A DNA stretch of 64,000 nucleotides from Rhodocaloribacter litoris. Lineage in GTDB: Bacteria; Bacteroidota; Rhodothermia; Rhodothermales; ISCAR-4553. Every line of letters starts with the position of its first letter. The first letter of the stretch is position 1. The position numbers and the translations under genes are program-made. The stretch covers positions 2,572,767 through 2,636,766 of the forward strand of contig NZ_CP076718.1 in assembly GCF_011682235.2 (NCBI RefSeq), read 5' to 3'. Positions 48,016 through 57,281 of the stretch are shown here, piece by piece. The notes under the pieces are model-generated. The model did not search any database. It was not told the origin of the DNA and was given only the letters and a program-made list of their open reading frames with translations.

Positions 48016-50133
48016 ATGTCCTACCGTCCTCTTGCCCTCCTATGCCTTGTGGCCGTTCTGCCGGCGGTCGTCGCGCAGGCCCGGCAGCCCTTCACCGTCG
48101 AGCAGGTGCTCAGCGCGCCGTTTCCTTCGGACCTGGTGGCCGCGCCTGTGGGGGCGCGTGTAGCCTGGGTGTTCAATGCCGAAGGCGTGCGCAACCTCTG
48201 GGTGGCCGACGGGCCGGATTTCCGGGGCCGGCCGGTGACGTCTTACGCCGAGGACGACGGCCAGCCGCTCGGCGACCTGGTCTTCACCCCGGAGGGCGAG
48301 CGGATCATCTACGTACGCGGGGGCGACCCGAACCGGCAGGGAGAACACCCGAACCCGGCAGGTCATCCCGACGGCGCAAAACAGGAGATCTGGATCGTCC
48401 CGGTGGCAGGCGGCGCCCCGCAACGGCTGGCCGAGGGACAGGCCCCGGCCGTCTCGCCCGATGGTCGTACCCTGGCCTTCCTCCGTCGCGGGGAGGTCTG
48501 GTCCGTCGCGCTCGACCACGGTGAACCGGAGCCGAAGCAGCTCTTCGAAAGCCGGGGACGTGCGCGCCAGCTCCGCTGGTCGCCCGACGGCGCACGGCTC
48601 GCTTTCGTGAGCGATCGCGGGGACCATGCCTTCATCGGCGTCTACGAGCCGGCCACCCGCCGCCTGCGCTACCTGGATCCGTCACTCGACCAGGACATGG
48701 ATCCGGTGTGGTCGCCGGACGGGCGGCGCATCGCGTTTATCCGCATCCCGCACGAACGGCAGGTGTTGCCTTTCATGCCGCGTCGCGAAGCCCTCCCGTG
48801 GTCGATCCGCGTGGCCGACGTCGAGACGGGCCAGGGGCGCGAGGTGTGGCGGGCCCGGCCGGGTACGGGCAGTGCCTTCCGCGGCCTCTCGGCCCAGAAT
48901 CAACTCTTCTGGGGAGCGGGCGACCGGATCGTCTTCCCCTGGGAAGGAGACGGATGGACGCACCTCTACGCCGTGCCGGTGGCGGGTGGTGAAGCCACGC
49001 TGCTGACCCCCGGCCCCTTCGAGGTGCAGTTCGTCTCGATGACGCCGGACCGCCGTGCGCTGCTTTTCTCGTCGAACCAGGACGATATCGACCGGCAACA
49101 CGTGTGGCGGGTGGCGGTGACGGGCGGCCCTCCGCAGCCGGTCTCCTTGCGGCACCGGCATGCCGATGGCGCCGGCATCGAGTGGGCCCCGGTGATGACC
49201 GCCGACGGAACGGCGATCCTGGCGCTGGCCTCCAGCGCGACGCATCCCGCCCATCCCGCCCGGCTCGACGGCGATACGCTGCAATGGCTGGCGCCCGAAG
49301 CGATCCCGGAGGATTTTCCGACCCGGCATCTCGTCACGCCCCGCCCCGTCGTCTTTCCGGCAGCCGACGGCCTGCCGATCCACGGGCAACTCTTTCTTCC
49401 GGGGGACCATGCGCCGGGCAGAAAATACCCGGCCGTGCTTTTCTTTCACGGCGGCTCGCGACGGCAGATGCTGCTCGGCTTTCACCATCGCGGGTACTAT
49501 CACAATGCCTACGCTTTCAACCAGTACCTGGCAGCCCAGGGCTTCATCGTGCTTTCGGTCAATTACCGGAGCGGTATCGGGTACGGGATGATGTTTCGGG
49601 AAGCCCTGAACTACGGGGCGCGGGGGGCCAGCGAGTTCAACGACGTGCTCGGGGCCGGCCTCTATCTCCGCAGCCGCGACGACGTGGACCCCGGCCGCAT
49701 CGGGCTCTGGGGCGGTTCCTACGGCGGCTACCTGACGGCCCTGGGACTCGCCCGCGCTTCCGACCTCTTTGCCGCCGGCGTCGACCTGCACGGCGTGCAC
49801 GACTGGAACGTGGTCATTCGCAACTTCGTGCCGGCCTACGATGCCGCCACACGCGAAGAGGTGGCCCGTCTGGCCTTCGCCTCCTCCCCCCTGGCCTTCA
49901 TCGACACATGGCGCTCGCCGGTGCTGCTCATTCACGGCGACGACGACCGTAACGTACCCTTCAGCGAGTCGGTGGATCTGGCCGAGGCCCTCCGGCGGCA
50001 GGGCGTGTCCTTCGAGCAGCTCGTCTTTCCCGACGAGGTGCACGGCTTCCTCCTTCATCGAAGCTGGACGGCCGCCTACGAGGCCGCCGCCGATTTTCTC
50101 ATCCGGCACCTGAAAGCGGACGAGCGCCCGTGA
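48016..50133 (+). CDS. Exported S9-family prolyl oligopeptidase-like peptidase
   Basis: Protein of 705 aa from the ATG at 48016, where a signal peptide begins (MSYRPLALLCLVAVLPAVV). The N-terminal half is a WD40/TolB-like propeller (VSPDGRTLAFLR, LRWSPDGARLAFVSD, DPVWSPDGRRIAFIR). The C-terminal alpha/beta hydrolase has the nucleophile in GLWGGSYGGYLTAL, Asp in HGDDDRNVPFSES and His in DEVHGFLLHRS. It cleaves dipeptides or short peptides in the periplasm. The length and triad match DPP-IV-like enzymes. Confidence 0.9.
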   Translation: MSYRPLALLCLVAVLPAVVAQARQPFTVEQVLSAPFPSDLVAAPVGARVAWVFNAEGVRNLWVADGPDFRGRPVTSYAEDDGQPLGDLVFTPEGERIIYVRGGDPNRQGEHPNPAGHPDGAKQEIWIVPVAGGAPQRLAEGQAPAVSPDGRTLAFLRRGEVWSVALDHGEPEPKQLFESRGRARQLRWSPDGARLAFVSDRGDHAFIGVYEPATRRLRYLDPSLDQDMDPVWSPDGRRIAFIRIPHERQVLPFMPRREALPWSIRVADVETGQGREVWRARPGTGSAFRGLSAQNQLFWGAGDRIVFPWEGDGWTHLYAVPVAGGEATLLTPGPFEVQFVSMTPDRRALLFSSNQDDIDRQHVWRVAVTGGPPQPVSLRHRHADGAGIEWAPVMTADGTAILALASSATHPAHPARLDGDTLQWLAPEAIPEDFPTRHLVTPRPVVFPAADGLPIHGQLFLPGDHAPGRKYPAVLFFHGGSRRQMLLGFHHRGYYHNAYAFNQYLAAQGFIVLSVNYRSGIGYGMMFREALNYGARGASEFNDVLGAGLYLRSRDDVDPGRIGLWGGSYGGYLTALGLARASDLFAAGVDLHGVHDWNVVIRNFVPAYDAATREEVARLAFASSPLAFIDTWRSPVLLIHGDDDRNVPFSESVDLAEALRRQGVSFEQLVFPDEVHGFLLHRSWTAAYEAAADFLIRHLKADERP

Positions 50134-50221
50134 GCGGTCCGGTCACCCTTTCTACGTCCAAACTTCATGATGGGCCGTCGTATCTTGGGGCTCCCGACAA
50201 ACGTTCCTCTCGAAAGGGTTC

Positions 50222-51478
50222 ATGACTGTTTCACGTGCACGCCGGGCCGGGTGGGGCGGGTTCGTCCTGCTGGGGCTGTTTGTGCTGGCGCGATGCGCCG
50301 GCTCCGGGCCGGCCGTACCGGCCGCGCCGCCTGCCGGCGCGCCCGAGGCCCCGCGCGGCCCGGCCTACACCACCGTCTTTTTCGACGCCGGTGCGCTCCG
50401 GCAGCGTGACGAACGCACCGGCGAGGTGACGACGCTCCTGGCCGGTGCCCGCTACGCCGGCCCGCGGGTCCATGCGCCCGCCGGCGACCGCCTCGCCTTC
50501 GGATACGTGGCCGGCGACAGCAGCCACCTGGCCGTGCTCGACCCGGCCACCGGTGCCGTGCACACGCTGCACACCGCCGCCCGGAACACCGTCTACACCG
50601 CCGCGTGGTCGCCCGACGGCACGGCCCTCGCCTTCGGCTTCTACGCACCGCGCCGCACCGACGACGGCGCCGAGGAGATGGGGCCGGGCGGGATCCGCAT
50701 CGCCACCGGCGACGGCCCGGCCCCGTTCGCGCGGGCGGTCGTGCGCGATGCCGGGTGCCGGGCCGCCCGCGCCGTCGAAGCCTGGCTCCCCGGCGGCCGC
50801 CTCGTCGTCCGGGACCAGCGACAATGGGACCGGCGCACCCTCTACGTCGTCTCCCCCGAGGACTGTGCGGACCAGGCCCGCATCGACGCCCGCAAGATGC
50901 ATGCGGTCACCTTCTCGGCGGACGGCCGGTGGATGGCCTACCTCGAACGCAACCTGCGCTACAACCGGGAAAACCGGGCCTATGAGCCGGATACCACCCT
51001 CTTCGTGGCCGATGCCTACGGCAACGATCCGCGCCGGGTGGCCGGTCCCGAGGCCCGCCCCCGCCGTCCGGCCTGGTCGCCGCGGGGCGCGCAACTCGCC
51101 TACGACCGGCTTGCCCCGGACAACCCGGCGATCCGGCAGATCTACTTCTACGAGCCGGCCGAAGCCCGGCACACGGTGCTCAGCCCGGAGGCCCTGGTGC
51201 ACGAGGCGAACCTCCGGTGGTCGCCTTCGGCCACCCGTTTCGTCTTCGACCGGCGGCCGGATGCCGTCACCTTCCAGAAGGTGGTGCGTATCTTCGGCGG
51301 CTACCGGGTGGTGGACGAAACGACCGCCGCCGGGCGTCTGGCGACAACCTGGGGCTGGCTCGACGACGAGCACCTGGTCCTCCTCGACGACGGCCGGGTC
51401 CGCCTCGTCGACGTGAACGCCGAACGCGCCGACACGCTGCACGCCGGATCGCAGCTGCTTCATCTGAAAGCCCGTTGA
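50222..51478 (+). CDS. TolB-like beta-propeller lipoprotein
   Basis: Protein of 418 aa. The N-terminal segment ends in a lipobox (LFVLARC, then AGSG), so it is probably lipid-anchored. Propeller repeats like YTAAWSPDGTALAFGFY, VTFSADGRWMAYLE, RPAWSPRGAQLAYD and LRWSPSATRFVFD fill the rest. There is no hydrolase domain. It follows the S9 peptidase gene by 88 bases and may be transcribed with the genes after it. Function unknown. Confidence 0.75.
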   Translation: MTVSRARRAGWGGFVLLGLFVLARCAGSGPAVPAAPPAGAPEAPRGPAYTTVFFDAGALRQRDERTGEVTTLLAGARYAGPRVHAPAGDRLAFGYVAGDSSHLAVLDPATGAVHTLHTAARNTVYTAAWSPDGTALAFGFYAPRRTDDGAEEMGPGGIRIATGDGPAPFARAVVRDAGCRAARAVEAWLPGGRLVVRDQRQWDRRTLYVVSPEDCADQARIDARKMHAVTFSADGRWMAYLERNLRYNRENRAYEPDTTLFVADAYGNDPRRVAGPEARPRRPAWSPRGAQLAYDRLAPDNPAIRQIYFYEPAEARHTVLSPEALVHEANLRWSPSATRFVFDRRPDAVTFQKVVRIFGGYRVVDETTAAGRLATTWGWLDDEHLVLLDDGRVRLVDVNAERADTLHAGSQLLHLKAR

Positions 51479-51493
51479 ACCGCACCGCGCGCC

Positions 51494-51937
51494 ATGCCCA
51501 CCCTGGAAGATGCCATCGCTCTGGCCGTCGAGGCCCACCGGGGACAGCGGGACAAGGCCGGAGCCCCCTACGTGCTGCACGTCCTCCGTGTCATGCTGGC
51601 CATGCCGGACGAGACCGCCATGATGGCCGCCGTGCTGCACGACGTGGTCGAGGATACCGGCTACACGCTGGACGACCTGCGCGCCGCCGGCTACCCCGAG
51701 GCGGTCGTCTCCGCCGTCGACGCCCTGACGCGCCGCCCGGGGGAAACGTACGAGGCGTTCGTCCGGCGCGCCGCCGCCCATCCCGTGGGCCGTCTCGTCA
51801 AGCAGGCCGATCTGGAGGACAACATGGACCTGCGGCGCCTCGGACCGCTCACCGAGGCAGACTGTGCCCGGCTCCGGCGGTACCGGGACGCCTGGGCCTG
51901 GCTCTTGGAGGATGCAGGGCCCGCTCCCGGCGGATGA
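51494..51937 (+). CDS. HD-domain phosphohydrolase (MESH1/SpoT-like)
   Basis: Protein of 147 aa, the size of small alarmone hydrolases. The HD motifs are clear: AHRGQRDKAGAPYVLHVLRV, the catalytic AAVLHDVVEDTGYT (HD with ED), and the third part LVKQADLEDNMD. It resembles the hydrolase domain of SpoT/RelA proteins without the synthetase part. It may degrade (p)ppGpp or a related nucleotide. It begins 15 bases after the TolB-like gene. Confidence 0.85.
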   Translation: MPTLEDAIALAVEAHRGQRDKAGAPYVLHVLRVMLAMPDETAMMAAVLHDVVEDTGYTLDDLRAAGYPEAVVSAVDALTRRPGETYEAFVRRAAAHPVGRLVKQADLEDNMDLRRLGPLTEADCARLRRYRDAWAWLLEDAGPAPGG

Positions 51938-51991
51938 CGGCATGCCGTGCCCCGAAACGCTCTTTATTCCACGAATCGGAGGGGAAGCATC

Positions 51992-52384
51992 ATGGAAAGA
52001 CGGAATGTCTCCTCGGGAACGAAATGGGAGCCGGTGGTAGGGTATGCCCGCGCCGTGCGCGTCGGCCCGCACGTGCACGTCTCCGGCACCACGGCGACCG
52101 ACGCTACCGGCGCCCTCGTCGGGGCCGGCGACGTCTACGCGCAGACCGTCCAGACGCTGCAGAACATCCTGGCGGCGCTTCGTGCGGCCGGCGCCGGCCC
52201 GGAACACGTCGTCCGCACGCGGATCTACGTGACGAACATCGAGGACTGGGAAGCTGTGGGGCGGGCGCACGGCGCGGTCTTCGGGGCTGTTCGCCCGGCC
52301 ACGTCCATGGTCCAGGTGGCCCGCCTGATCGACCCGGAGATGCTCGTCGAGATCGAGGCCGACGCCTACGTGCCGGAGGATTGA
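51992..52384 (+). CDS. RidA-family (YjgF/YER057c) protein
   Basis: Protein of 130 aa from the ATG at 51992 with a good ribosome-binding site (GGAGGGG). Family features are [38 protein letters not shown] and [19 protein letters not shown], including the Arg that binds the carboxylate of imine substrates. RidA proteins deaminate reactive enamine/imine intermediates; many paralogues have other substrates. Downstream is an FKBP gene. Confidence 0.88.
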   Translation: MERRNVSSGTKWEPVVGYARAVRVGPHVHVSGTTATDATGALVGAGDVYAQTVQTLQNILAALRAAGAGPEHVVRTRIYVTNIEDWEAVGRAHGAVFGAVRPATSMVQVARLIDPEMLVEIEADAYVPED

Positions 52385-52485
52385 AGCCGTTTCCCGGCCC
52401 CCGGATCGCGGGCGCGAACATCCCCCCGGCCTGCGAGTACACCTTTGTTGTTTCCGACATCACGTACTTCAAAAGGTATTTTATC

Positions 52486-52914
52486 GTGGCAAACGCAAAG
52501 CAAGGGGATTCCGTCGAGGTGCATTACACGGGCAGGCTGAAGGACGGAACGGTGTTCGATTCGTCGGAGGGCCGTCCCCCGTTGTCCTTTACGCTCGGGG
52601 CCGGGCAGGTCATTCCGGGTTTCGAGGAAGCCGTCCTCGGGATGGCGGAAGGTGAGACGAAGCAGCATACGATTCCGCCGGAGGAAGCGTATGGCGCGTA
52701 CCGGGAAGACCTCGTCGTGCCGATTCCCCGCGCGCACCTTCCTCCGGGTGCTCCGCCCGAGCCGGGCCAGCACCTCGAACTGCACCTGCGCGACGGCGGA
52801 GTCATCCAGGCCCGCGTCGAAGCCGTCACGGACGACGCCGTCGTCATCGACGCCAACCATCCCCTGGCGGGCCAGACGCTCGTCTTCGATATAGAACTGG
52901 TCAAGATCCGTTGA
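52486..52914 (+). CDS. FKBP-type peptidyl-prolyl isomerase (SlyD-like)
   Basis: Protein of 142 aa from GTG at 52486; no ATG is available before the conserved domain. The FKBP core reads VEVHYTGRLKDGTVFDSS and GAGQVIPGFEEAVLGM, and the inserted flap HTIPPEEAYGAY is the SlyD-like IF domain with chaperone activity. The His-rich metal tail of E. coli SlyD is absent. It is cytoplasmic and speeds proline isomerisation in folding. It is separated from the RidA gene by about 100 bases. Confidence 0.88.
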   Translation: MANAKQGDSVEVHYTGRLKDGTVFDSSEGRPPLSFTLGAGQVIPGFEEAVLGMAEGETKQHTIPPEEAYGAYREDLVVPIPRAHLPPGAPPEPGQHLELHLRDGGVIQARVEAVTDDAVVIDANHPLAGQTLVFDIELVKIR

Positions 52915-53251
52915 AGGTTTTTCGGGGTCGGGAACCGGTTTCGTGAGGGGCGCATTGGCGCCTGCGCGGGGCGTGTTTCGAAGGAAAGCGCCGTGGTTGA
53001 CTCGGGAGACGCCGGCACCTATATTTTGCATGCGCTGGCGAGGAAGGGGGCCGGTTCATACGAAAGGGCTCCCGTTCTTCGTTGGCTTTTTGTGTCCCTG
53101 ACGGTATAGTCGGTCTCCACGGTGCCGATACCCCCACCATGACGTCTCCCGCGGGCGGTCCGCGTGCCCTGCGCCCCGGGCGCCGGGTGGGCCGTATGTA
53201 AGCGCCTCCGGGTGCCCGCGGGGTATGCGCAGGCCCAAAAAGACGGTCCGT
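52915..53251. promoter_or_regulatory. Intergenic region with a strong promoter-like sequence
   Basis: No gene is present. It holds TTGACT (52997-53002) and TATATT (53020-53025) separated by 17 bases, and leads to the M23 peptidase gene. Confidence 0.5.
52997..53025 (+). promoter_or_regulatory. Sigma70-type promoter upstream of the M23 peptidase
   Basis: TTGACT, 17 bases, TATATT: five of six matches at -35 and at -10 (TATATT against TATAAT), with the preferred spacing. It would give a leader of about 220 bases. Confidence 0.5.
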
Positions 53252-54229
53252 ATGCCGAAGAATCGATACTATTACTACGACCAGGAGCAGTGTGCCTTCG
53301 TCGAGCACCGGGCGACGCGGGCACAACGGGTCAAAAAGGCGGCCGGCGTTGCCGTGGTGGCCCTTATGCTGGCGGGTGTTTACGTCTGGGGGTTCGATCG
53401 GATGATCGAGACCCCGCAGGAGCTGGCCCTGAAGGCCGAGAACGAGGCGCTTCAGGAGCAGCTTGCCCTCGTCGGGGAACGCATGGCCGCCTTCTCCAAA
53501 GAGCTGGAGAAACTCTCGGAGACGGATCAGCGGCTGTACCGGTCCCTGCTCGAAGCCGAGCCGATCTCCGACGACGTGCGCCAGGTCGGAGTCGGTGGGG
53601 CCGATGCCTACGAGGAGTATAGCCGCTTTTCGGCTTCCACGTCGTCGCTTTTGCGGCAGACGGCCCGTCAGATCGACCAGCTGGAGCGCCAGATCGGCCT
53701 GCAGAATGCCAGCTACCGGGAGCTGACGCGGCTGGCGGAAGAGCATGCGGCCCGTATGACCGAGATGCCGGCCATCCTGCCGGCCGACGGTCCGGTTGTC
53801 TCCGGCTTCGGAATGCGTTTCCACCCCATCCTGCGCGTCCGGCGCATGCATTACGGCGTCGACGTGCTCGTGCCCCGGGGCACGCCGGTCGTTGCTACCG
53901 GCGACGGGGTCATCGAAGAGGCCGGCAAGGGTTCCGGTTACGGCAATTACGTCAAGGTGAAGCACCCGACCCTTGGCTACAGCACCCTCTACGCCCATCT
54001 TTCCCGCATTCCCGGGCACATTCGCCGGGGACGGAAGGTCAAGCGCGGCGAGGTGATCGGCTACAGCGGCAACACGGGCCTTTCGAACGCCCCCCACCTG
54101 CACTACGAGGTGCACGACGCCGACGGTCGCGCCCTCAACCCGATCTTCTTCTTCGCGCCGGGCCTGACGCCGACCGAGTACCAGCGCCTGCTGGAAGCGG
54201 CCGAGCAGTCCACCACCTCGCTCGACTGA
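53252..54229 (+). CDS. M23 peptidoglycan endopeptidase, membrane-anchored
   Basis: Protein of 325 aa from the ATG at 53252 (MPKNRYYYYDQEQ); the ATG at 53225 is an alternative. A single membrane helix (about 33-52, VAVVALMLAGVYVWGFD) is followed by a coiled coil (about 60-180). The LytM/M23 domain has GFGMRFHPILRVRRMHYGVD (H and D zinc ligands) and LYAHLS with APHLHYEVHDAD (HxH). It cleaves stem-peptide crosslinks or activates amidases in the cell wall, as for the NlpD/MepM class. Confidence 0.88.
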   Translation: MPKNRYYYYDQEQCAFVEHRATRAQRVKKAAGVAVVALMLAGVYVWGFDRMIETPQELALKAENEALQEQLALVGERMAAFSKELEKLSETDQRLYRSLLEAEPISDDVRQVGVGGADAYEEYSRFSASTSSLLRQTARQIDQLERQIGLQNASYRELTRLAEEHAARMTEMPAILPADGPVVSGFGMRFHPILRVRRMHYGVDVLVPRGTPVVATGDGVIEEAGKGSGYGNYVKVKHPTLGYSTLYAHLSRIPGHIRRGRKVKRGEVIGYSGNTGLSNAPHLHYEVHDADGRALNPIFFFAPGLTPTEYQRLLEAAEQSTTSLD

Positions 54230-54256
54230 ACGCGCGCCGGGACGGGGAAAAACGCT

Positions 54257-54282
54257 CCGGTTCCGGCACGAACGGGTTTTTT
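54257..54282 (+). terminator. Probable Rho-independent terminator after the M23 gene
   Basis: CCGGTTC (54257-54263) pairs imperfectly with GAACGGG (54270-54276), followed by TTTTTT at 54277-54282. It lies about 30 bases after the stop of the peptidase gene. Confidence 0.5.
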
Positions 54283-54322
54283 CGTGTAGTCCCCGGCATC
54301 CGGGGAACCAAATCCGCTTTGC

Positions 54323-54351
54323 TTGCTTTTGTCAAGCCGACGTGCTATAGT
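54323..54351 (+). promoter_or_regulatory. Sigma70-type promoter of the DUF2795 gene
   Basis: TTGCTT (54323-54328), 17 bases, TATAGT (54346-54351), about 64 bases before the ATG. The same CGTGCTATAG string occurs about 50 bases before the RR-HK gene at 39575. Confidence 0.45.
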
Positions 54352-54414
54352 GCTCCACCTGCGGTAGCGCTGCCTGTGCGCTCCGGCTCCATGCACTTTG
54401 CCCATCGAGAGACT

Positions 54415-54633
54415 ATGTACTGGACGCTGGAACTTGCCTCGTACCTCGAAGATGCGCCCTGGCCGGCCACACGGGATGAGCTCCTGGACTACGCCGAGCG
54501 CACCGGGGCTCCGATCGAGGTGCTGGAAAACCTCCGGGCCCTCGAAGACGATGGTGAGCCCTACGAAAGCATCGAGGAGATATGGCCGGACTACCCCACG
54601 GCCGACGACGACTTCTACTACGAAGACGAGTAA
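54415..54633 (+). CDS. DUF2795-type small acidic protein
   Basis: Protein of 72 aa from the ATG at 54415, starting MYWTLELASYLEDAPWPA. The core (ELLDYAERTGAPIEVLENL, then YESIEEIWPDY) matches DUF2795-like proteins, which have a compact three-helix shape with a very acidic tail (ADDDFYYEDE). The longer frame from 54319 includes the promoter and is not used. It lies in front of the large barrel-protein gene. Function unknown. Confidence 0.75.
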   Translation: MYWTLELASYLEDAPWPATRDELLDYAERTGAPIEVLENLRALEDDGEPYESIEEIWPDYPTADDDFYYEDE

Positions 54634-54719
54634 ATGAGGGGAACCTCCGGCCTGCCGAACGGGCCGGAAACGGAGAATCGGGCCGTCGTCCGGTTCCGTC
54701 ATCTGCTTCCGCTGCTTTC

Positions 54720-57188
54720 GTGACGTGCGCACTGGTCAGGGCGGTTGTGCTCGGTCTGTGGGTGGGCCTGGGTCTCCACCCTTTTTTTGCGTTTGCGCAG
54801 GCCGACCGCCCGGCGGCCGACACCGTTGCCGCACCGCCCATCGTCAGCGAGGTGCGTTTCGCGGGCACTCCCTTCTTTCCCGATGAGACCCTGCGCCTGC
54901 ACGTCCGCACCCGCGCCAACCGTCGCTTTCTGGGTATTCCCGGCCTGAACTGGTGGCTCTGGCTCTACCGCCTCGGTGACACCGTGGGAGGCGGGGTGGG
55001 GCGGGCCCTGATGGCAACCGGAGAGGCCCCCGCCCACCTCGATACCCTGGTCCTCCGGGCCGACGTCGAACGGCTCCGGCTTTTCTACGCCCGCGAGGGG
55101 TTCCGTGCGGCACAGGTGGCGGCCCGGGTTCGGCCCACGCGGGATCCGGACCGGGTGCGGGTCGTCTTCGAGATCGAGGCCGGGCAGCCCACCTTCCTGC
55201 GGCAGGTCCGGTACGATGGTGTCGAGAGCCTGACGCCGGAGCAGCAGCGGCAGCTGAGCCGGGCCACGCTCCTGCGGCCCGAGCGCCTCGATGCGGGACA
55301 GCCGCTGCGCTTCCGGGTCCGGGACAGCCGGTATTCCGCACCGACGCTGCTCGAGGAGGGGCGCCGCATCCTGGCCTTCCTCCGCCGGGAAGGGTATGCC
55401 GCCGTCACGCGCGACTCCATCCACGCCATCGTCATACCGGTCCGCCCGGATTCGTTCGACGTCGTATTTCGCATCCGGCCGGGCCCGCGCTACCGCTTCG
55501 GCGACGTGCACTTTCACGTGAGCGGCCCCCTGCCGGAGGTCCCCGCCCGCACCGACACGCTGCGGCTGCCGCCGCCGGCCGACAGCGTGGCCGGCGGCCT
55601 GTTGACCGTGCATCGGGAGGGAGAAAACCGGATCGACGCCGGGCTGCTGACCCGCACCCTGCGCTTCCGCCCCGGCGACTGGTACAACCAGGACCTCCTG
55701 CTGGCCACCAAGCGCCGCCTCGACGCCACCGGCGTTTTCGCCTTCACCGACATCCTGCCGCTTCCCGGTGACACGGTGCGCCTGCGGCCGGATGCACCGC
55801 CCCGCCTGCCGCATCGCATCGACCTGCGCACCCGGCCCCGCCACCAGATCCGCCTCGAGACGTTCATGCTCCAGCGCAGCGGGGCCCTCGCCGACGCCGA
55901 CAACGAACTCGGCACCGGCCTGGGCGTCTCGTACGAGAACCTGAACCTCTTCGGCAGCGGCGAAGCCTTCAGCCTGCGGGCCACCGGCTCGGTCGCCTTC
56001 GACCTCGACGCCCGCTTCGGCGTCACCTCGTCGCAGTGGGAGGTCAGCGCCGCACTGGCCTATCCGTACCTGATCTCGCCGTTTCACGGCCTGGAACGCA
56101 CCCTCGGCCTCTTCGACGCCCGGACGCGGCTCTCGCTCAGCCTGCTGGCCGCACGCCGGGAAGCCCTCCGCCTGGTGCTGCGCGGGCGCGGCGCGGCCCG
56201 CTTCCGCCTGGAGATGCGCCACAACCCCATCGTCACCTCGCTCGTCGACCTGCTCGACATTACCGTCAACAACCCCGACACGCTCGACGGCTTCCGCGAG
56301 GCCTTCCTGGAGGACGTGCTCTCGTCCATCCGGGATACCGTGCAGCAGGCCCAGATCATCGAAGACTACACGCAGCCGCAGATCAACAATGCGCTCCGGT
56401 ATACCCTGCGCTCGGCACGGGTGAATCCGCTGACCCGCGACCGGGGACACGCCTACGAGGCGGCCTTCGAGGTCGGCGGCAACCTGCCCTACCTGCTGGA
56501 CCGCTTCGTCTTCTCCCCGGACACCCTCGAAGGAACCCTGCCGGGGCTGCCCTTCTTCGGCGGGGATCGCTCGACAAACCGGCTGCTGTATCGGCAGTAC
56601 GTCCGTTTCGTCGCCGATCTCCGGCACTACGACCGGCTCAGCCCGCGCTCGGTCTTTGCCTGGAAACTGCTGCTCGGCGTGGCGCATCCGACCGGCCGGT
56701 CGGACATCGTGCCCTTCGACCGGCGCTTCTACAGCGGCGGCGCCGCCAGCGTGCGCGGGTGGCGCCTGCGCGAACTCGGTCCCGGTACGGTCTCCTTTAC
56801 CCGAAACACCACGACGACCGACGGGAACGAAGACGGCACGACCAACATCCTCGGCGGGGACATCAAGCTGGAGGGCAGCCTCGAGCTGCGTAACACGTTT
56901 CTGGAATCCGTGCTGAAGGCGGACTGGATCGTTGCCCTCTTTGCCGATGCCGGCAACGTCTGGTTCGGGCCCCGCAACCCCGGCACCCGGGAGGGACGGT
57001 TCCGCTTCGAAACGTTCTTTCAGGAGCTGGGCGTCGGGGCAGGCCTGGGCATGCGCATCGCCTGGGAATACCTCATCCTCCGGCTCGACCTGGCTGCCAA
57101 AGTGCATGACCCCGTGCGGCAGGGGGAGCTGTTGCCGGACGGCCTGCGTAACCCGTTGCTCCACTTCGGCATCGGCCATACCTTCTGA
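54720..57188 (+). CDS. BamA/TamA-family outer-membrane protein
   Basis: Protein of about 822 aa from GTG at 54720, chosen because it directly precedes a signal peptide (ALVRAVVLGLWVGLGLHPF). The N-terminal third has POTRA-like domains (VSEVRFAGTPFFPDETLRL, FLRQVRYDGVESLTPEQQRQL). The C-terminal half is a 16-stranded barrel of the Omp85 superfamily, with the hairpin RFYSGGAASVRGWRLRELG (VRGW/Y signature) and ending LLHFGIGHTF, with the terminal Phe. It inserts proteins into the outer membrane or helps in their export. It may be TamA-like rather than the essential BamA. Confidence 0.88.
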   Translation: MTCALVRAVVLGLWVGLGLHPFFAFAQADRPAADTVAAPPIVSEVRFAGTPFFPDETLRLHVRTRANRRFLGIPGLNWWLWLYRLGDTVGGGVGRALMATGEAPAHLDTLVLRADVERLRLFYAREGFRAAQVAARVRPTRDPDRVRVVFEIEAGQPTFLRQVRYDGVESLTPEQQRQLSRATLLRPERLDAGQPLRFRVRDSRYSAPTLLEEGRRILAFLRREGYAAVTRDSIHAIVIPVRPDSFDVVFRIRPGPRYRFGDVHFHVSGPLPEVPARTDTLRLPPPADSVAGGLLTVHREGENRIDAGLLTRTLRFRPGDWYNQDLLLATKRRLDATGVFAFTDILPLPGDTVRLRPDAPPRLPHRIDLRTRPRHQIRLETFMLQRSGALADADNELGTGLGVSYENLNLFGSGEAFSLRATGSVAFDLDARFGVTSSQWEVSAALAYPYLISPFHGLERTLGLFDARTRLSLSLLAARREALRLVLRGRGAARFRLEMRHNPIVTSLVDLLDITVNNPDTLDGFREAFLEDVLSSIRDTVQQAQIIEDYTQPQINNALRYTLRSARVNPLTRDRGHAYEAAFEVGGNLPYLLDRFVFSPDTLEGTLPGLPFFGGDRSTNRLLYRQYVRFVADLRHYDRLSPRSVFAWKLLLGVAHPTGRSDIVPFDRRFYSGGAASVRGWRLRELGPGTVSFTRNTTTTDGNEDGTTNILGGDIKLEGSLELRNTFLESVLKADWIVALFADAGNVWFGPRNPGTREGRFRFETFFQELGVGAGLGMRIAWEYLILRLDLAAKVHDPVRQGELLPDGLRNPLLHFGIGHTF

Positions 57189-57281
57189 CCGTGCCTCCGG
57201 GCCGGGAAGAATCGGCGAAGCCGGAACAGCCGCCCCGGCCCCGCGCTTCTACGCCCGCTGCCTGAACCGAGACTGCCGCTC